This document shows positions 52,236-62,533 of a stretch of 64,000 nt of DNA, one piece after another (the stretch's first letter is position 1; the number at the start of each line of letters is the position of its first letter). Source of the DNA: Dipteris shenzhenensis (taxonomy: Eukaryota; Polypodiophyta; Polypodiopsida; Gleicheniales); the NCBI GenBank assembly GCA_047967505.1, contig CM106541.1; one strand, given 5' to 3'. Both the position numbers and the translations under genes were made by a program. The notes under the pieces are model-generated. The model made no database searches. It saw nothing but the letters and a program-made list of their open reading frames with translations, and was not told the origin of the DNA.

Positions 52236-53505
52236 TGGAAATCGCATGTATATTAGCCAATGTTCCACTCATATCTACTAAATTCTTGTTTTTGCTTTAT
52301 ATCAATCTTGTAATATATTGTGAATCACATTATCTATATGGTCTTTGTTCTCAATCTAAAAATTTTGGATTCAATGTAAGAAATTTCAAAAAGCGTTCAA
52401 GAGCTCTCTATCTAGGAATTTTGGGTTTATTTTTGGAGGTTTTTAACATGCTATTGGCATCATGGAAATTACCTCAATGCTAATGGAACATCCTATAATA
52501 TTTTAAAATGGTTGCTTCATTTGTCAAAACTATCATTTTTGTAAAGCAATGTGTTTAATAGGGTGGTTGCAAGCCAAGGGTGTCCACTTTTGGTTCAGTG
52601 CCCGAACTTGGGGGGGGGGGGGAACAGGCCTTTTTGCACACAAATTTGGAAATCTAACCTACTTCTCTAGGGATTTAGTCAATACATCACACATGGTTTT
52701 TTGCACACAATGGTATGGTCTGATCGAAAATTGGAGATTCACAATGATAATTTTATTGTGGCGCAGTGCAGGTTCGTAGGGGCCGTCACACTTTGTCACA
52801 AACAAACACCATCATATTAATTTCTTAATATCTCACTCATTATGCATCAGATGATAGTGAAACTTAATATGTATTCTCCTCACATAGTGTGAAACTTAAA
52901 TTGATTTATTGATAATTATTTGAATGCATTATATAATTATTATTAATTACTTATAAAATTTAAAGACCTAAAAAAGGCACATTTTGGTGCACATTGTATT
53001 TTTTGAGTATTGTCAAAAAATTGGTCAAATCCAATTTGGTAGAGGGTTAGTACACACATAAGGATATGTGGCGCAAGCATCAAATCCCAAATCCAACGGT
53101 TAGATTTTGTGAGCTGTCAGATTTACTTTTACTTTTACTTGTTAGAGGAGTAGTAAAGAAAATAAGAATTAATCTTGGTAATTTGTGCACATAAGTAAAC
53201 ATGCCAAAAATCACATATTTTGTAGTCCTCCACGTGATGAATAAGAGGACAAAATTTTGGTCAAATTTGAGTGAGGAAAGCATCAATTATGGCCTCCCTA
53301 GGTGAAATCCCCATGTTTTGGAAATAAAGTGGCACCCTAGCCAAATACCAAGGCTAGATAGGCTTGGTATTAGGCTTGGAAGGGTAGGTTTGTGGCATCA
53401 CCAAGCCTAGTGGTAGTAGCCATTAGGGCGTGGGCATCTTGCTCATGTGGATTGAACAACTCATTAATTTTGCCTCATCACCATGCCATGTGAGCCATCT
53501 TGACC
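52236..53505. other. no recognised gene; 13-G run
   Basis: AT-rich sequence. 52610-52622 is an uninterrupted run of 13 G. The preceding GGTTCAGTGCCCGAACTT resembles no known signal. No coding evidence. Confidence 0.5.
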
Positions 53506-53509
53506 ATGT

Positions 53510-53830
53510 TTGACTTGCCACCTCACCCTGTGCCACCTCCCACTCACCCCCACTCATGGTGCCACATCAACCACATCTGCCACCTCATGAAGCCACATCA
53601 GAGACACCCTAGGTGCCACATCATCACTCAAGTGCCACCTCATACCACCACCTCATCATTGCCAACTCATCACCACTACCTCATGCTGCCACATCACCTT
53701 GCCACCTCACTTATCACTGCCACCTCATGCTGTCACATGAGGCTAGAGCATGAGACATCATCATCCCCATTGATGCCACATCATTAGCATGCTTGGTGTC
53801 ACATTAGCCACGAGTTGCCACCATAATTAA
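53510..53830. repeat. degenerate 10-bp minisatellite (TGCCACCTCA)n
   Basis: GCCACCTCA/GCCACATCA words recur more than 20 times with variable spacers such as TCATCACT. The open frame rich in His/Pro/Ser at 53500-53787 is produced by the repeat. Confidence 0.9.
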
Positions 53831-54107
53831 AACGAAATAATAGCATTAGGATACGATATATGGTATATTGTTATGGCAAAACAAAAGTGAAATTATACAT
53901 AAGAATATGTAACCACATTAGGTGATGCAAACATTATTGAACCAAATCATATTAACATTGGATTCCATAGTATATAATTTGATGTAAATTCAAGGGAACT
54001 ACAAAAATTATTCTAAAACAGAATGCCTTCAAATAAGAGGAGCCACTCATTCTATTCAAATCTCTACATCCACTCAATTTAATTAAATTGAATCCAATCA
54101 AAGCAAG

Positions 54108-55750
54108 GACATTGATATGTGACCTTATCCAATGGTTACCAAAATTGACAAGGGTCTTAAGGCAAGTGGGTTCCATGATCTTACCAAGTATGAAGTGCAT
54201 CCGACATCATATGTCCGGTCGAGAAGGTCAAATGCCCCAAATTCCATGTGCATGGTATGCACGTGAAGGAGAAATACGAATTGGCCTATGACATTGATAT
54301 GTGAACTTGTCCGATTGGTACCAAACTTGACAAGGGTCTTAAGGCAAGTGGTGTCCATGATCTTGACAAGTATGAAGTTCATCCAAAATCGTATGTCTGG
54401 TCGGGAAGGTCAAATGCCCAAATTTCCATGTGCATGGTACGTACGTGAAGGAAAAATACGGATCGGCCTAAGACATTGGTATGTGAACTTATTTGATGGG
54501 TACCAAAAATGACAGGGGTCTTAAGGCAAGTGGTTTCCACGATCTTTCCAAGTATGAAGTTCATCCGGCACCGTATGTCTAGTCGGGAAGGTCAAATGCC
54601 CCAAATTCCATGTTCATAGTATACATCGTATGTCCGATTGGGAAGGTCAAATGCCCCAAATTCCATGTGCATGGTACATACCTGAAGGAAAAATATGGAT
54701 CGGCCTAGGGTATTGATATGTGAACTTGTCTGATTTGTACCAAACTTGACAAGGGTCTTAAGTTAAGTGGTTTCCATGATCTTGACAAGTATGAAGTGCA
54801 TCCAATGCCGTATGTCCGGTTGAGAAGGTCAAATGCCCAAATTTCCATGTGCATCGTATGTACGTGAAGGAAAAATGTGGATCGGCCAAGGACATTGGTA
54901 TGTGAACTTGTCGAATGGGTACCAAACATGACTGGGGTCTTAAGGCAAGTGGTTTCCATGATCCTTCCAAGTATGAAGTGCATCCGACACTGTATGTCTG
55001 GTGGAGAAGGTCAAATGTCCAAATTCCATTTGCATGGTACGTATGTGAAGGAAAATTATGGATGGGCCAAGGACATTGGTATGTGAACTTTTCCAATGGG
55101 TACCAAAATTGACAGGGGTCTTAAGGCAAGTGGTTTCGATGATCTTGCAAAGTATGAAGTTCATCTGATAGTGTATGTCCGATCGGTAAAGTCAAATGCC
55201 CAAATTTCTATGTGCATGGTACGTACGTGTAGGAAAAATATGGATCGGCCAAGGATATTGGTATGTGAACTTGTCCGATGGGTACCAAAAATGATAGGGG
55301 TCTTAAGGCAATCGGTTTCCTTGATATTTTCAAGTATGAAGTTCATCCAAAATCGTATGTCTAGTCAGTAAGGTCAAATGTCCCAAATTTCATGCACATA
55401 GTACATACGTGGAGGAAAAATACGGATTGGCCTATGACATTGATATGTGAACTTGTCCGATGGGTACAAAACTTGACTATGTGCATGGTATGCACATGAA
55501 GGAAAAATATACGTAAGTCAAGGACATTCATATGTGACTTTATCCCCGATTTGTACCAAACTTGACAAGGGTCTTAAGGCAAGTGTTTTCGATGATCTTG
55601 ACAAGTATGAAGTTCATCAGACTTTGTTTGTCTGGTCGGGAAGGTCACATCCGATTTGTACCAAACTTGACAAGGGTCTTAAGGCAAGTGTTTTCGATGA
55701 TCTTGACAAGTATGAAGTTCATCAGACATTGTATGTTTGGTCGGGAAGTT
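54108..55750. repeat. satellite-like tandem array, about 182-bp unit
   Basis: Unit starts (GACATTGATATGTGAACTTG and variants) fall at 54108, 54290, 54472, 54710, 54891, 55072, 55254 and 55436: steps of 182, 182, 238, 181, 181, 182 and 182. The 238 step contains a 56-bp partial duplication around 54600. The array ends with a shorter 87-bp step (55523) and a roughly 105-bp direct duplication (55560-55750). Each unit includes GGTCTTAAGGCAAGTGGTTT and GGTCAAATGCCC. 182 is not a multiple of 3, and open frames on both strands are by-products. Confidence 0.95.
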
Positions 55751-55800
55751 CATATAACTAATTGCATTGACATGTAGCATGTTGTGCAATTAGTTATATG
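55751..55800. repeat. 16-bp perfect inverted repeat at the satellite edge
   Basis: CATATAACTAATTGCA at 55751-55766 and its exact complement at 55785-55800 around an 18-nt loop. Directly abuts the end of the tandem array. Confidence 0.92.
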
Positions 55801-56450
55801 TTTTGATACCATTCCTAGTACTATTGGCCACACGAAGATGCAAGGGGTAAATCCATCATCATTTTGGATGTAAGAGAGATTTGGAAGCCACCCATGCCAT
55901 AGCTAGCATGTTATTTGTCCATTTGGGCCATAGTAGGAACCATTTTGCATGTAAGCATGAATATTTTAGCTAGCTACCACCGAAGGTTTTAAGAAAAGGG
56001 TTGGAGCAAATAAAGGAGTATCCATTTTTAAAGGAAAAACATAGTTTGGGTATAACAAAACAATCATTCTAGACTATACCTTACAAAGATAGAAGATCTC
56101 AAACATTTACACCTTTATGAGAGGGAGAGAGCGAGAGGAGGGGCGGGGGTCAAGAGGGGTGGAGATAAGGTTGATGGATAATCCATGCAAGCAACTAGAA
56201 AGGATGCAAATGGTCTTGGGTTGTCGGTTAGTCATGAAAGGAAATGGTTATCGCTGATGTCTTTGGTCTTTGCTCTCCCCTGCAACTTCCTACTCTTCAC
56301 TCGATCCTCCCTACGTATACCTTCCCCTTGCTCCCTGATCTGGTGCACTCTCCTGCAACCCTCATGTCCTTCGATTCCTGTAAGCTCCAGCCTCAAACTA
56401 ACTAAAGACGTGGAGAAGATACGAGTTCAGCCATTGTTGTTGCTTCTGCC
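55801..56450. other. non-coding; possible H3 5' region
   Basis: No gene is recognised. A purine-rich stretch (GAGAGGGAGAGAGCGAGAGG near 56120) precedes a C/T-rich segment (56270-56400) that could be the 5' leader of the histone fragment starting at 56451. That role is inferred from position only. Confidence 0.4.
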
Positions 56451-56776
56451 ATGGCTCGTACCAAGCAGTCCGCTCGTAAATCTACAGGAGGAAAGCTCGG
56501 GGGGGTCACTCATAATATGTAACCCTATCACGTGAGTTCAACAGAAGGATATTTTCTATTTCTAAAATTTACAGAAATAAATATACATAAGGGACTATTT
56601 AAAATAGTTTTGGAAAAAATTTACAGATTTGTATAGAAAAGGGGTACATTTTAGTAATGAAAAATTTACAGATAAGGGATTTTAGAAATAGGCCTTGAAC
56701 ACACGTGATATAGAGGGTTTATACATAGTGACCCCCCCGAGGAGGAAAGGCTCCCCGTAAGCAACTCGCCACCAAG
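56451..56776 (+). pseudogene. histone H3 first coding exon, split by a MITE
   Basis: ATG 56451 encodes MARTKQSARKSTGGK up to 56495. Then come MITE copy 2 and one target copy, and at 56750 the frame resumes with APRKQLATK to 56776, followed by GTATCC, a plausible splice donor. Excising 56496-56749 gives a perfect 24-codon H3 N-terminal tail, including the K4, K9, K14, K18 and K23 positions. Residue 6 is Ser (TCC) where H3 normally has Thr. The globular H3 domain is not found downstream in the window, so this is a broken gene or captured exon. Confidence 0.93.
56496..56741. mobile_element. MITE copy 2 inserted in histone H3
   Basis: 246 bp with perfect 15-bp terminal inverted repeats (CTCGGGGGGGTCACT and its complement); weaker inverted similarity extends to about 45 bp (TATCACGTGAGTTCAA). 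Perfect 8-bp target duplications GAGGAAAG lie at 56488-56495 and 56742-56749. No coding capacity. The same family is at 15556-15789. Confidence 0.96.
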
Positions 56777-58165
56777 GTATCCTCCTTCCTTCCCCTCTTT
56801 GAAAATCCTCGCAAACCGCCCCTCCACGCTTCCTTTCCTGCAAAAATCTGAAGCATCACAGAGGTTTCCTTTGTAGTTCGATCTTCACCACTTGTTGCGA
56901 AGCTTTTCAAGCTCGTAGGCAGGGAATTGCTCCTTCGATTCCAGAGGCTCCCTACTGAAGCACAGCCTGTCACCACATGTCCACCCAAGCCTCAAGACTC
57001 CTTCTCCTCTCCAAGGTCCCATTATCCCAAAGCTCCCCGCTCTCCCATAGTAGAGACACCCTCAGCCAACCAAGATCCCTCCACATTCTCTCCCCCATGA
57101 GCTCGCGGAGATCACCCTCGCTATCTCCTCGCTGCCTCGGAGCACACCTCCTCCTGTGTGTGAGCCCACGATTGCTTAGTAGCGACCTCTCAAACCAAGA
57201 GGCTCTCCAAAGCAATGGTCCCCTTGACGGACCTCTCCCCTCCAGTAGCGATGCGTGCTCCACCTACTCTCCAAGCTTCTTCTCCCATGAACATTCCCCT
57301 CCGTCGCGTACTTCCTAGCCAAAGGCCTCTCCGCCTTTGTATATTCTTGACCTCCCTTTCTCTATGCAATCCTGGCCACCTCCAGCCATGTTCAAGCTCT
57401 CGCCCCCCTCCTTCTCTCCGTGCACCGGCCCCCTGGTCCTATTGCCCTCGCCATCCTTCCACCATGCACCCTCCTCTTTCTGCCCCCCCTGCTCCAGAAT
57501 AAACGACCCTCCCGTGCTGCAGTAGCGTCACCACGTATATGTAGGAGACGCAGCAGAATAGAAAGAAAGCCACTGACGTAAGACGTAGAATATCCTCATT
57601 CTATTGATTAGTGGTATATCCTCATTCTTTTGTGCTTGTATTGCAGGGTATATCCTCATTCTATTGATTAGTGGTTGCGCTACGAGGACCACTCTATCTC
57701 GTTTGATCTACTAATCCTCCAGGTTGGACAAATGCTTTATCTCCTTACTTGCATTGCAATGTAGATTTAATTTATTTCTTGATTATCTTGTAAAGATTTA
57801 ATTTGTTTCTTGATTATCTCTAAAATAAATATGTATAGATCTTGTATTTTTTTGTTACCTTCTTGAAGAAAGAAAAAAATTAGGGAGTATGAGTTGGTTC
57901 TTATATTATGCTATGATGTACTATTCTTAAGTTCTTCGCATTATGCTATGATTATGTTATAATTGTGTTCTTATATTACGCTTATATACTTGTGTTATAT
58001 TATGCCATGCTATGTTACTTATCTATAAGTTTTTGCTATGTAGGACAAATGCAAGTGGGGTTTAGGATTTTCTTTATGCTTGTATTATGTCTTACATATT
58101 GTATCATGTCTAAACACATTATCTATGTGTTAGCTGTGTTTCTTCCTCTAATGGTGTTTCATCCG
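56777..58165. other. no recognised gene; 60-bp-spaced repeat
   Basis: 56780-57540 is C-rich, with Pro/Ser/Leu-rich open stretches in several frames and no family match. 57591-57615 and 57651-57675 are identical 25-bp copies (TATCCTCATTCTATTGATTA start) 60 bp apart. 57680-58160 is AT-rich with many TATG/TTATGCTATG words and may be the 5' part of the transposon that follows. No CACTA terminus was found. Confidence 0.45.
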
Positions 58166-58421
58166 TATGTTAGCCCTATGTATGTTAGCTAAGTTATATA
58201 TCTTGGTCTCTACTCTATCTAAGTTAGCTCCATCATATACCTTGTGCCACATAAGCAAGAGTTGTCGGTTGTTAATAGGTTATAGATGCTTGCATGGCTC
58301 ATGCACTTCTACTCTATGCTTCAATGCTTACATATCCATGCTCTATTCTTCAATGTCATGCACTTTATATGTCATGGTGTTTCATCCTCTAATGGTGTTA
58401 CATCCTTTGATTGAGTTTCAG

Positions 58422-61400
58422 ATGGCAAGTTCCTCAAGCAATTTGAGAAGGTGTACTTGCAACTATAGGTGTGCCCATACCCCTCAAGGGTGGCAGCTTA
58501 TTAGTAGAAGCACCTACTATGAGCATTGCAACCATGACTTATCTGGAAATGTGCATCCGATTCAGCAAAGAGAAGTTCAAATTGAGAGTGAAGAGCGGAT
58601 GCCATCTCATGTAGAACAAGTAAGGGAGATGAATACGTCTTCTAGGGTGATGGAACGAAGAAGGGTTTTTTGTAGTTGTCTCGCATATTGTCAGGGTGGA
58701 CGACATGTGGCTCCGTCAACTTATGTTTTACACCAACAATTGAGGCATAGATACGAAGGCTTGGGTACGCACTTGGGGTTCCTCGAACAAGGTGATACAA
58801 ATGAAAATGTATCACAAGATCTTCATGATGAGACTAATGAAAATGAATTGCATGACCTCAATGATGAGCCGATTGACCCCCCTATAGTCTTTGCTAGTGT
58901 TGATGAATTGCAAGGACCCTCGCTATGCAATCAAATACTAGAGAAGATAATTGAGTTCCAAGCTTTATGGGATGAGCATCAAATACCAATCAAGGCCCAA
59001 GATAAAATGCTTGAGCTCTTGTTTGGAGACATGGGTGGAAGAAGAGTAGGTAGAAGTGGAAAATGCAAGAAACCAAGCTTGAGTAAACTCTTGGTACAAC
59101 TACCAAAATCATGGGATGGCACCCTTGATGGAATAAGAGTTCCTGCTTGTTGGGAGCAACTAAACTCTATGTTCAATGGACTTGGTACGATTCAATCTCA
59201 ATGCTACAGACTATGTATCGGTCCAGATGATAATCGACATGATATTGAGCTTCTTCAACCTAGTGAAGAGGATGTGTATGCTGGAAATGCAATACTATGT
59301 TCTTGTCACGAGAATGCAAGGAAGAGAATCTTTAAACGTGATTGTTCTACATGTTGTGAGAAGTGTAAAAAATGTAATAAGCCAAGGAAGGATTTGCTAG
59401 CATTTGACTACTTGCCTATCGGTAAGCAACTAGAGCTCCTAGTCAAGAGTAAAACAAATTGTCATGATTTACTAAATATGTGGCATAGAAAGGAAAGGTG
59501 GTTGGGAGAGGAAATAAATGCACAACCAGATAGTATATGTGAATTTTGGGACAGATCAAAATGTCGTGAGGTGCAAGACTTTTGGAATCCGAATGCTGAA
59601 TATGAGCTTCCAATGGTTTGTGGAAACCCCAAATGCAACAAAGTGTATACCACATATCCAACATCATGTTTCTCAGAGGTTTTAAAAAGAGGATGGAATG
59701 AAGGGACACAAGAGTACGAGCTTGTATGTAAGCAGTGCCGCTTTTCCAACAAGTGCAAAAAGAAATCATGCAAGGTATACATTTCTTTATAAAACGAATA
59801 TAACTTCTTCTCTTTGGTTTATAACTGTGCTCTCTTTGTCATATCTATTAAAAGATATTATATTAACAAGTATTTTAATCACAGGGTGATCCTCGAAACT
59901 TTGCACTTCTTCTCCATTGGGATGGTTTTCAAGCTTCTCGAACCACCCAAAAGGATTGTGGTGCTGTTGAAATTATGGTTTTAAATGGTGGAAAGAGCTC
60001 CATAATTGGAGTTCTACCAGTATTGTTTATACCATTTAGTTGCAAGAAAATAATTTGAAACTCAAGTGATACCTTTAGCACATTCTTGCGGCCTCTTATT
60101 GATGAACTAGAACAACTTTTCATCAAGGGGATTGATGTGTTTTACAACCATCCCGTGGAACAAATATTTGATGTTTCCTTTGGTAAGACTAAACTATGCA
60201 ATCTTCGTGCAATGTTGATGATGGTCGCTGGAGATCATCCAGCCCAGTGCAAGATAGGTTTATTCAAAGATGGTGGACAATCATTTTGTCGAAGGGATAA
60301 AGCTCAAGCCACTCTAGATGTTACTAATCCTTCATTTCAAGGGAGATATGTGTATGATGGTAACAGGTTTCAAGCTAGGTACCCACCTCCCAAACGCTCT
60401 TTGACTGAAATGGTCGAGGCCTTGTCACAATCAAGAAAAGCCTTCACACAAGTAGAATGAGAAGGAATACTAAAGACTGCTGGATTATCTGGAGAGTCCA
60501 TACTATGGAGGTTATATGATCTCTATGGTTTTAATTTATCATTGGACTTAGTATATGATGCAATGCATGTTTTTTCCTTGAATGTTTTTAGCAAATATAT
60601 CACTTCACTCATGAGAGCATCAACCAATGAGACCAAAAGAGCGATAGACTCTTGTGTTGAGGTAGTAAGTAAGATTGCGCCTTCATCTATTCGGTATGGG
60701 CGATGGCCACATGTTCCAAGTAAGCATCATGAAAGCTTTAAGGCTGAGGAGAACCAAAAGTTTATGCAATGGTGCCTACCATATATCTTAAACAAAATAG
60801 AAGGTATTCCGAAGCACTTACATGACTTGGGTATTTTGTTGATTGATATTGCACATAGTTTCTATAATTATAGCCGTGACAATGGTTGGTCAAAGGAAAC
60901 TATGAAAACAGTACGTGCTTTACTCCTTGCTTGGAGAGTAAAAAAAGAAGAGTCATTGGGAGCAAATTCTTCACCATTAGAGCATGTTGCAGGTTCGTAT
61001 ACCATCTTACTAGATGTAAACTTGTTGAATATTTGATGACTAGTGTTCCTTTTGTATCTTTGGTGTAGTCTAACCAAATTCTCTTATGTTTACAGGCAAT
61101 GCGGAAATATTAGATGATGTTTATAGACATGGGATGCATGATGTATTTTGGTGCTATCTATTTGAACGCCTGGTTTCATCTTATGTGGGTCAATACCAAT
61201 AATCGAAATAATGAAGTAACATATGCTCACTTCTATATGAGAACCCATTTTACTAAGGTTTTTAGTACCATGCAAGAAGAAATGGATGGTCTCATGCCAC
61301 ATGAAAGGTTGTTAATGGAGGTACATGGATCTATTTATCTCCCTGATGGTTATGAAACAACCAATCAAGAAAGTCCATCATGTCATTCAATACATGAGTT

Positions 61401-62331
61401 TGGACTTTTAGAGGTTTCTTCAATCATGAAAGCTAAGGATTTTTGGAGAGTTCTTGTCATGCATAATGGCAATCTTCCTTGCTGCAAAATGATGAAACTA
61501 AAAGGCATTCCAATAACAAGGAAGAGAAGAGTACATCGATTGCTCTCTCAAGAAGAACAAAAGTATCTTGAACAACTTTGGTGTACTGAAGTGGGTTTTC
61601 TTCAAGGACGTCATGTCACAATATAGCAAAAGGTCTTTTATAATGGTGATATTTATAAGGTTGGAGATGATGTAGTGGTAAGAGTGGATGGAAACGATGC
61701 AACGGAAAGTGTAGGTCATTGGAAGGCACACATTAGGGAGTTCTTCTCTATACAATGGGATGGAGAGTATATGGTTTTTTTTAGTGCAGAGTACTATAAG
61801 CAATGCATTACAATGATAAATGACAAGGAGCATTTGTTGATAGACCCAGTAACAGGAATGAGTGTATTAGAAGCTCAACGTCTTCCATACTATTGGGATT
61901 GTATAAGATCCATAAGTTCTTTATTGCATAAGTTTATGCCTTTGCCTATTAGTAGTAAACTTATTGCATATGAAACAAAAGACTTGGCTCAAAGAACGCG
62001 GCTATTGAAAATAGGTGAAGTTGGTTGTGTGCCTCCTTGGTTGGAACATGATGATGTTGTGCTAGCACGCATTGATGTTAGTGATTTGAATAGTCAATTC
62101 CTACATGCTGTGATAAGAGCAGTTGATTATGAAAGGAAGCAAATCATGCTAGCATGGCTGAAACAAGATCACACGCATGAGAACACATGGAAGGTTGATA
62201 ACGAAGAGAGCTTTTGGAGGGACTGGAACTGTTGCATCATAATAGTACCAGGATGGGCGGTTATCAGTAAGAGGAGAGTAGTGTCATCTAATGGTGAATC
62301 TTCTTATTTACCTATGGTTTGGATATCATAA
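58422..62331 (+). pseudogene. Tnp2/CACTA-type DDE transposase with introns (pseudogene)
   Basis: Exon 1 runs 58422-59774 and is fully open from MASSSSNLRRCTCNYRCAHT to KKKSCK. It is Cys-rich (CSCHENARKR, DCSTCCEKCKKC, CGNPKCNKVY, CKQCRFSNKC), so it probably holds zinc sites. Intron 59775-59884 has GT-AG. Exon 2 (59885-60992) holds the catalytic core: LLLHWDGFQASR, FLRPLIDELEQLFIKGIDV, VAGDHPAQCKIG, and DLVYDAMHVFSLN. Intron 2 is 60993-61095. Exon 3 has DVFWCYLFERLV, then a frameshift near 61197. Damage: TGA 60056, TGA 60458, that shift, and TAG 61624 (from CAG). A BAH-like tail ends at 62331. ATG 58422 follows TTTCAG; in-frame codons extend upstream to 58167. Confidence 0.82.
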
Positions 62332-62533
62332 TAATACCATGATATCATTGGGTATGCATGATGCATTTTCATGCAAGCGAGAACAAGTAAGAATAATTAT
62401 TCTTTTTTGTTTATTACTTATAATGCTCTTTTCTTAAATAGAAGAAATATTCTTATTGTAAAAACCTATTTTTTTAAATTTTTTTGCTAAGCCTTATGGT
62501 TTTATTGAATTGTTGTTCAGGCTAGAGTTTATT
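62332..62533. other. intergenic or intron sequence between transposon genes
   Basis: AT-rich, no open frame. Ends TTGTTGTTCAG, a good splice acceptor, just before the second gene. Confidence 0.5.

Noticed and set aside
52610-52622. Telomere-like or G-quadruplex element
   Set aside because: A single 13-G run without the spaced G tracts or TTTAGGG units of plant telomeres; could be a sequencing-prone homopolymer.
54108-55750. CRISPR-like array because of regular spacing
   Set aside because: Whole 182-bp units repeat head to tail with no short repeat plus unique spacer layout, and the DNA is clearly plant.
53500-55777. Many open frames on both strands in the minisatellite and satellite
   Set aside because: They follow the repeat period and shift frame from unit to unit because the 182-bp unit is not a multiple of three.
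57540-58165. CACTA terminal inverted repeat upstream of the transposase
   Set aside because: CACTGACG near 57571 is not CACTA, has no matching inverted partner in the window, and no 3-bp duplication could be tested.
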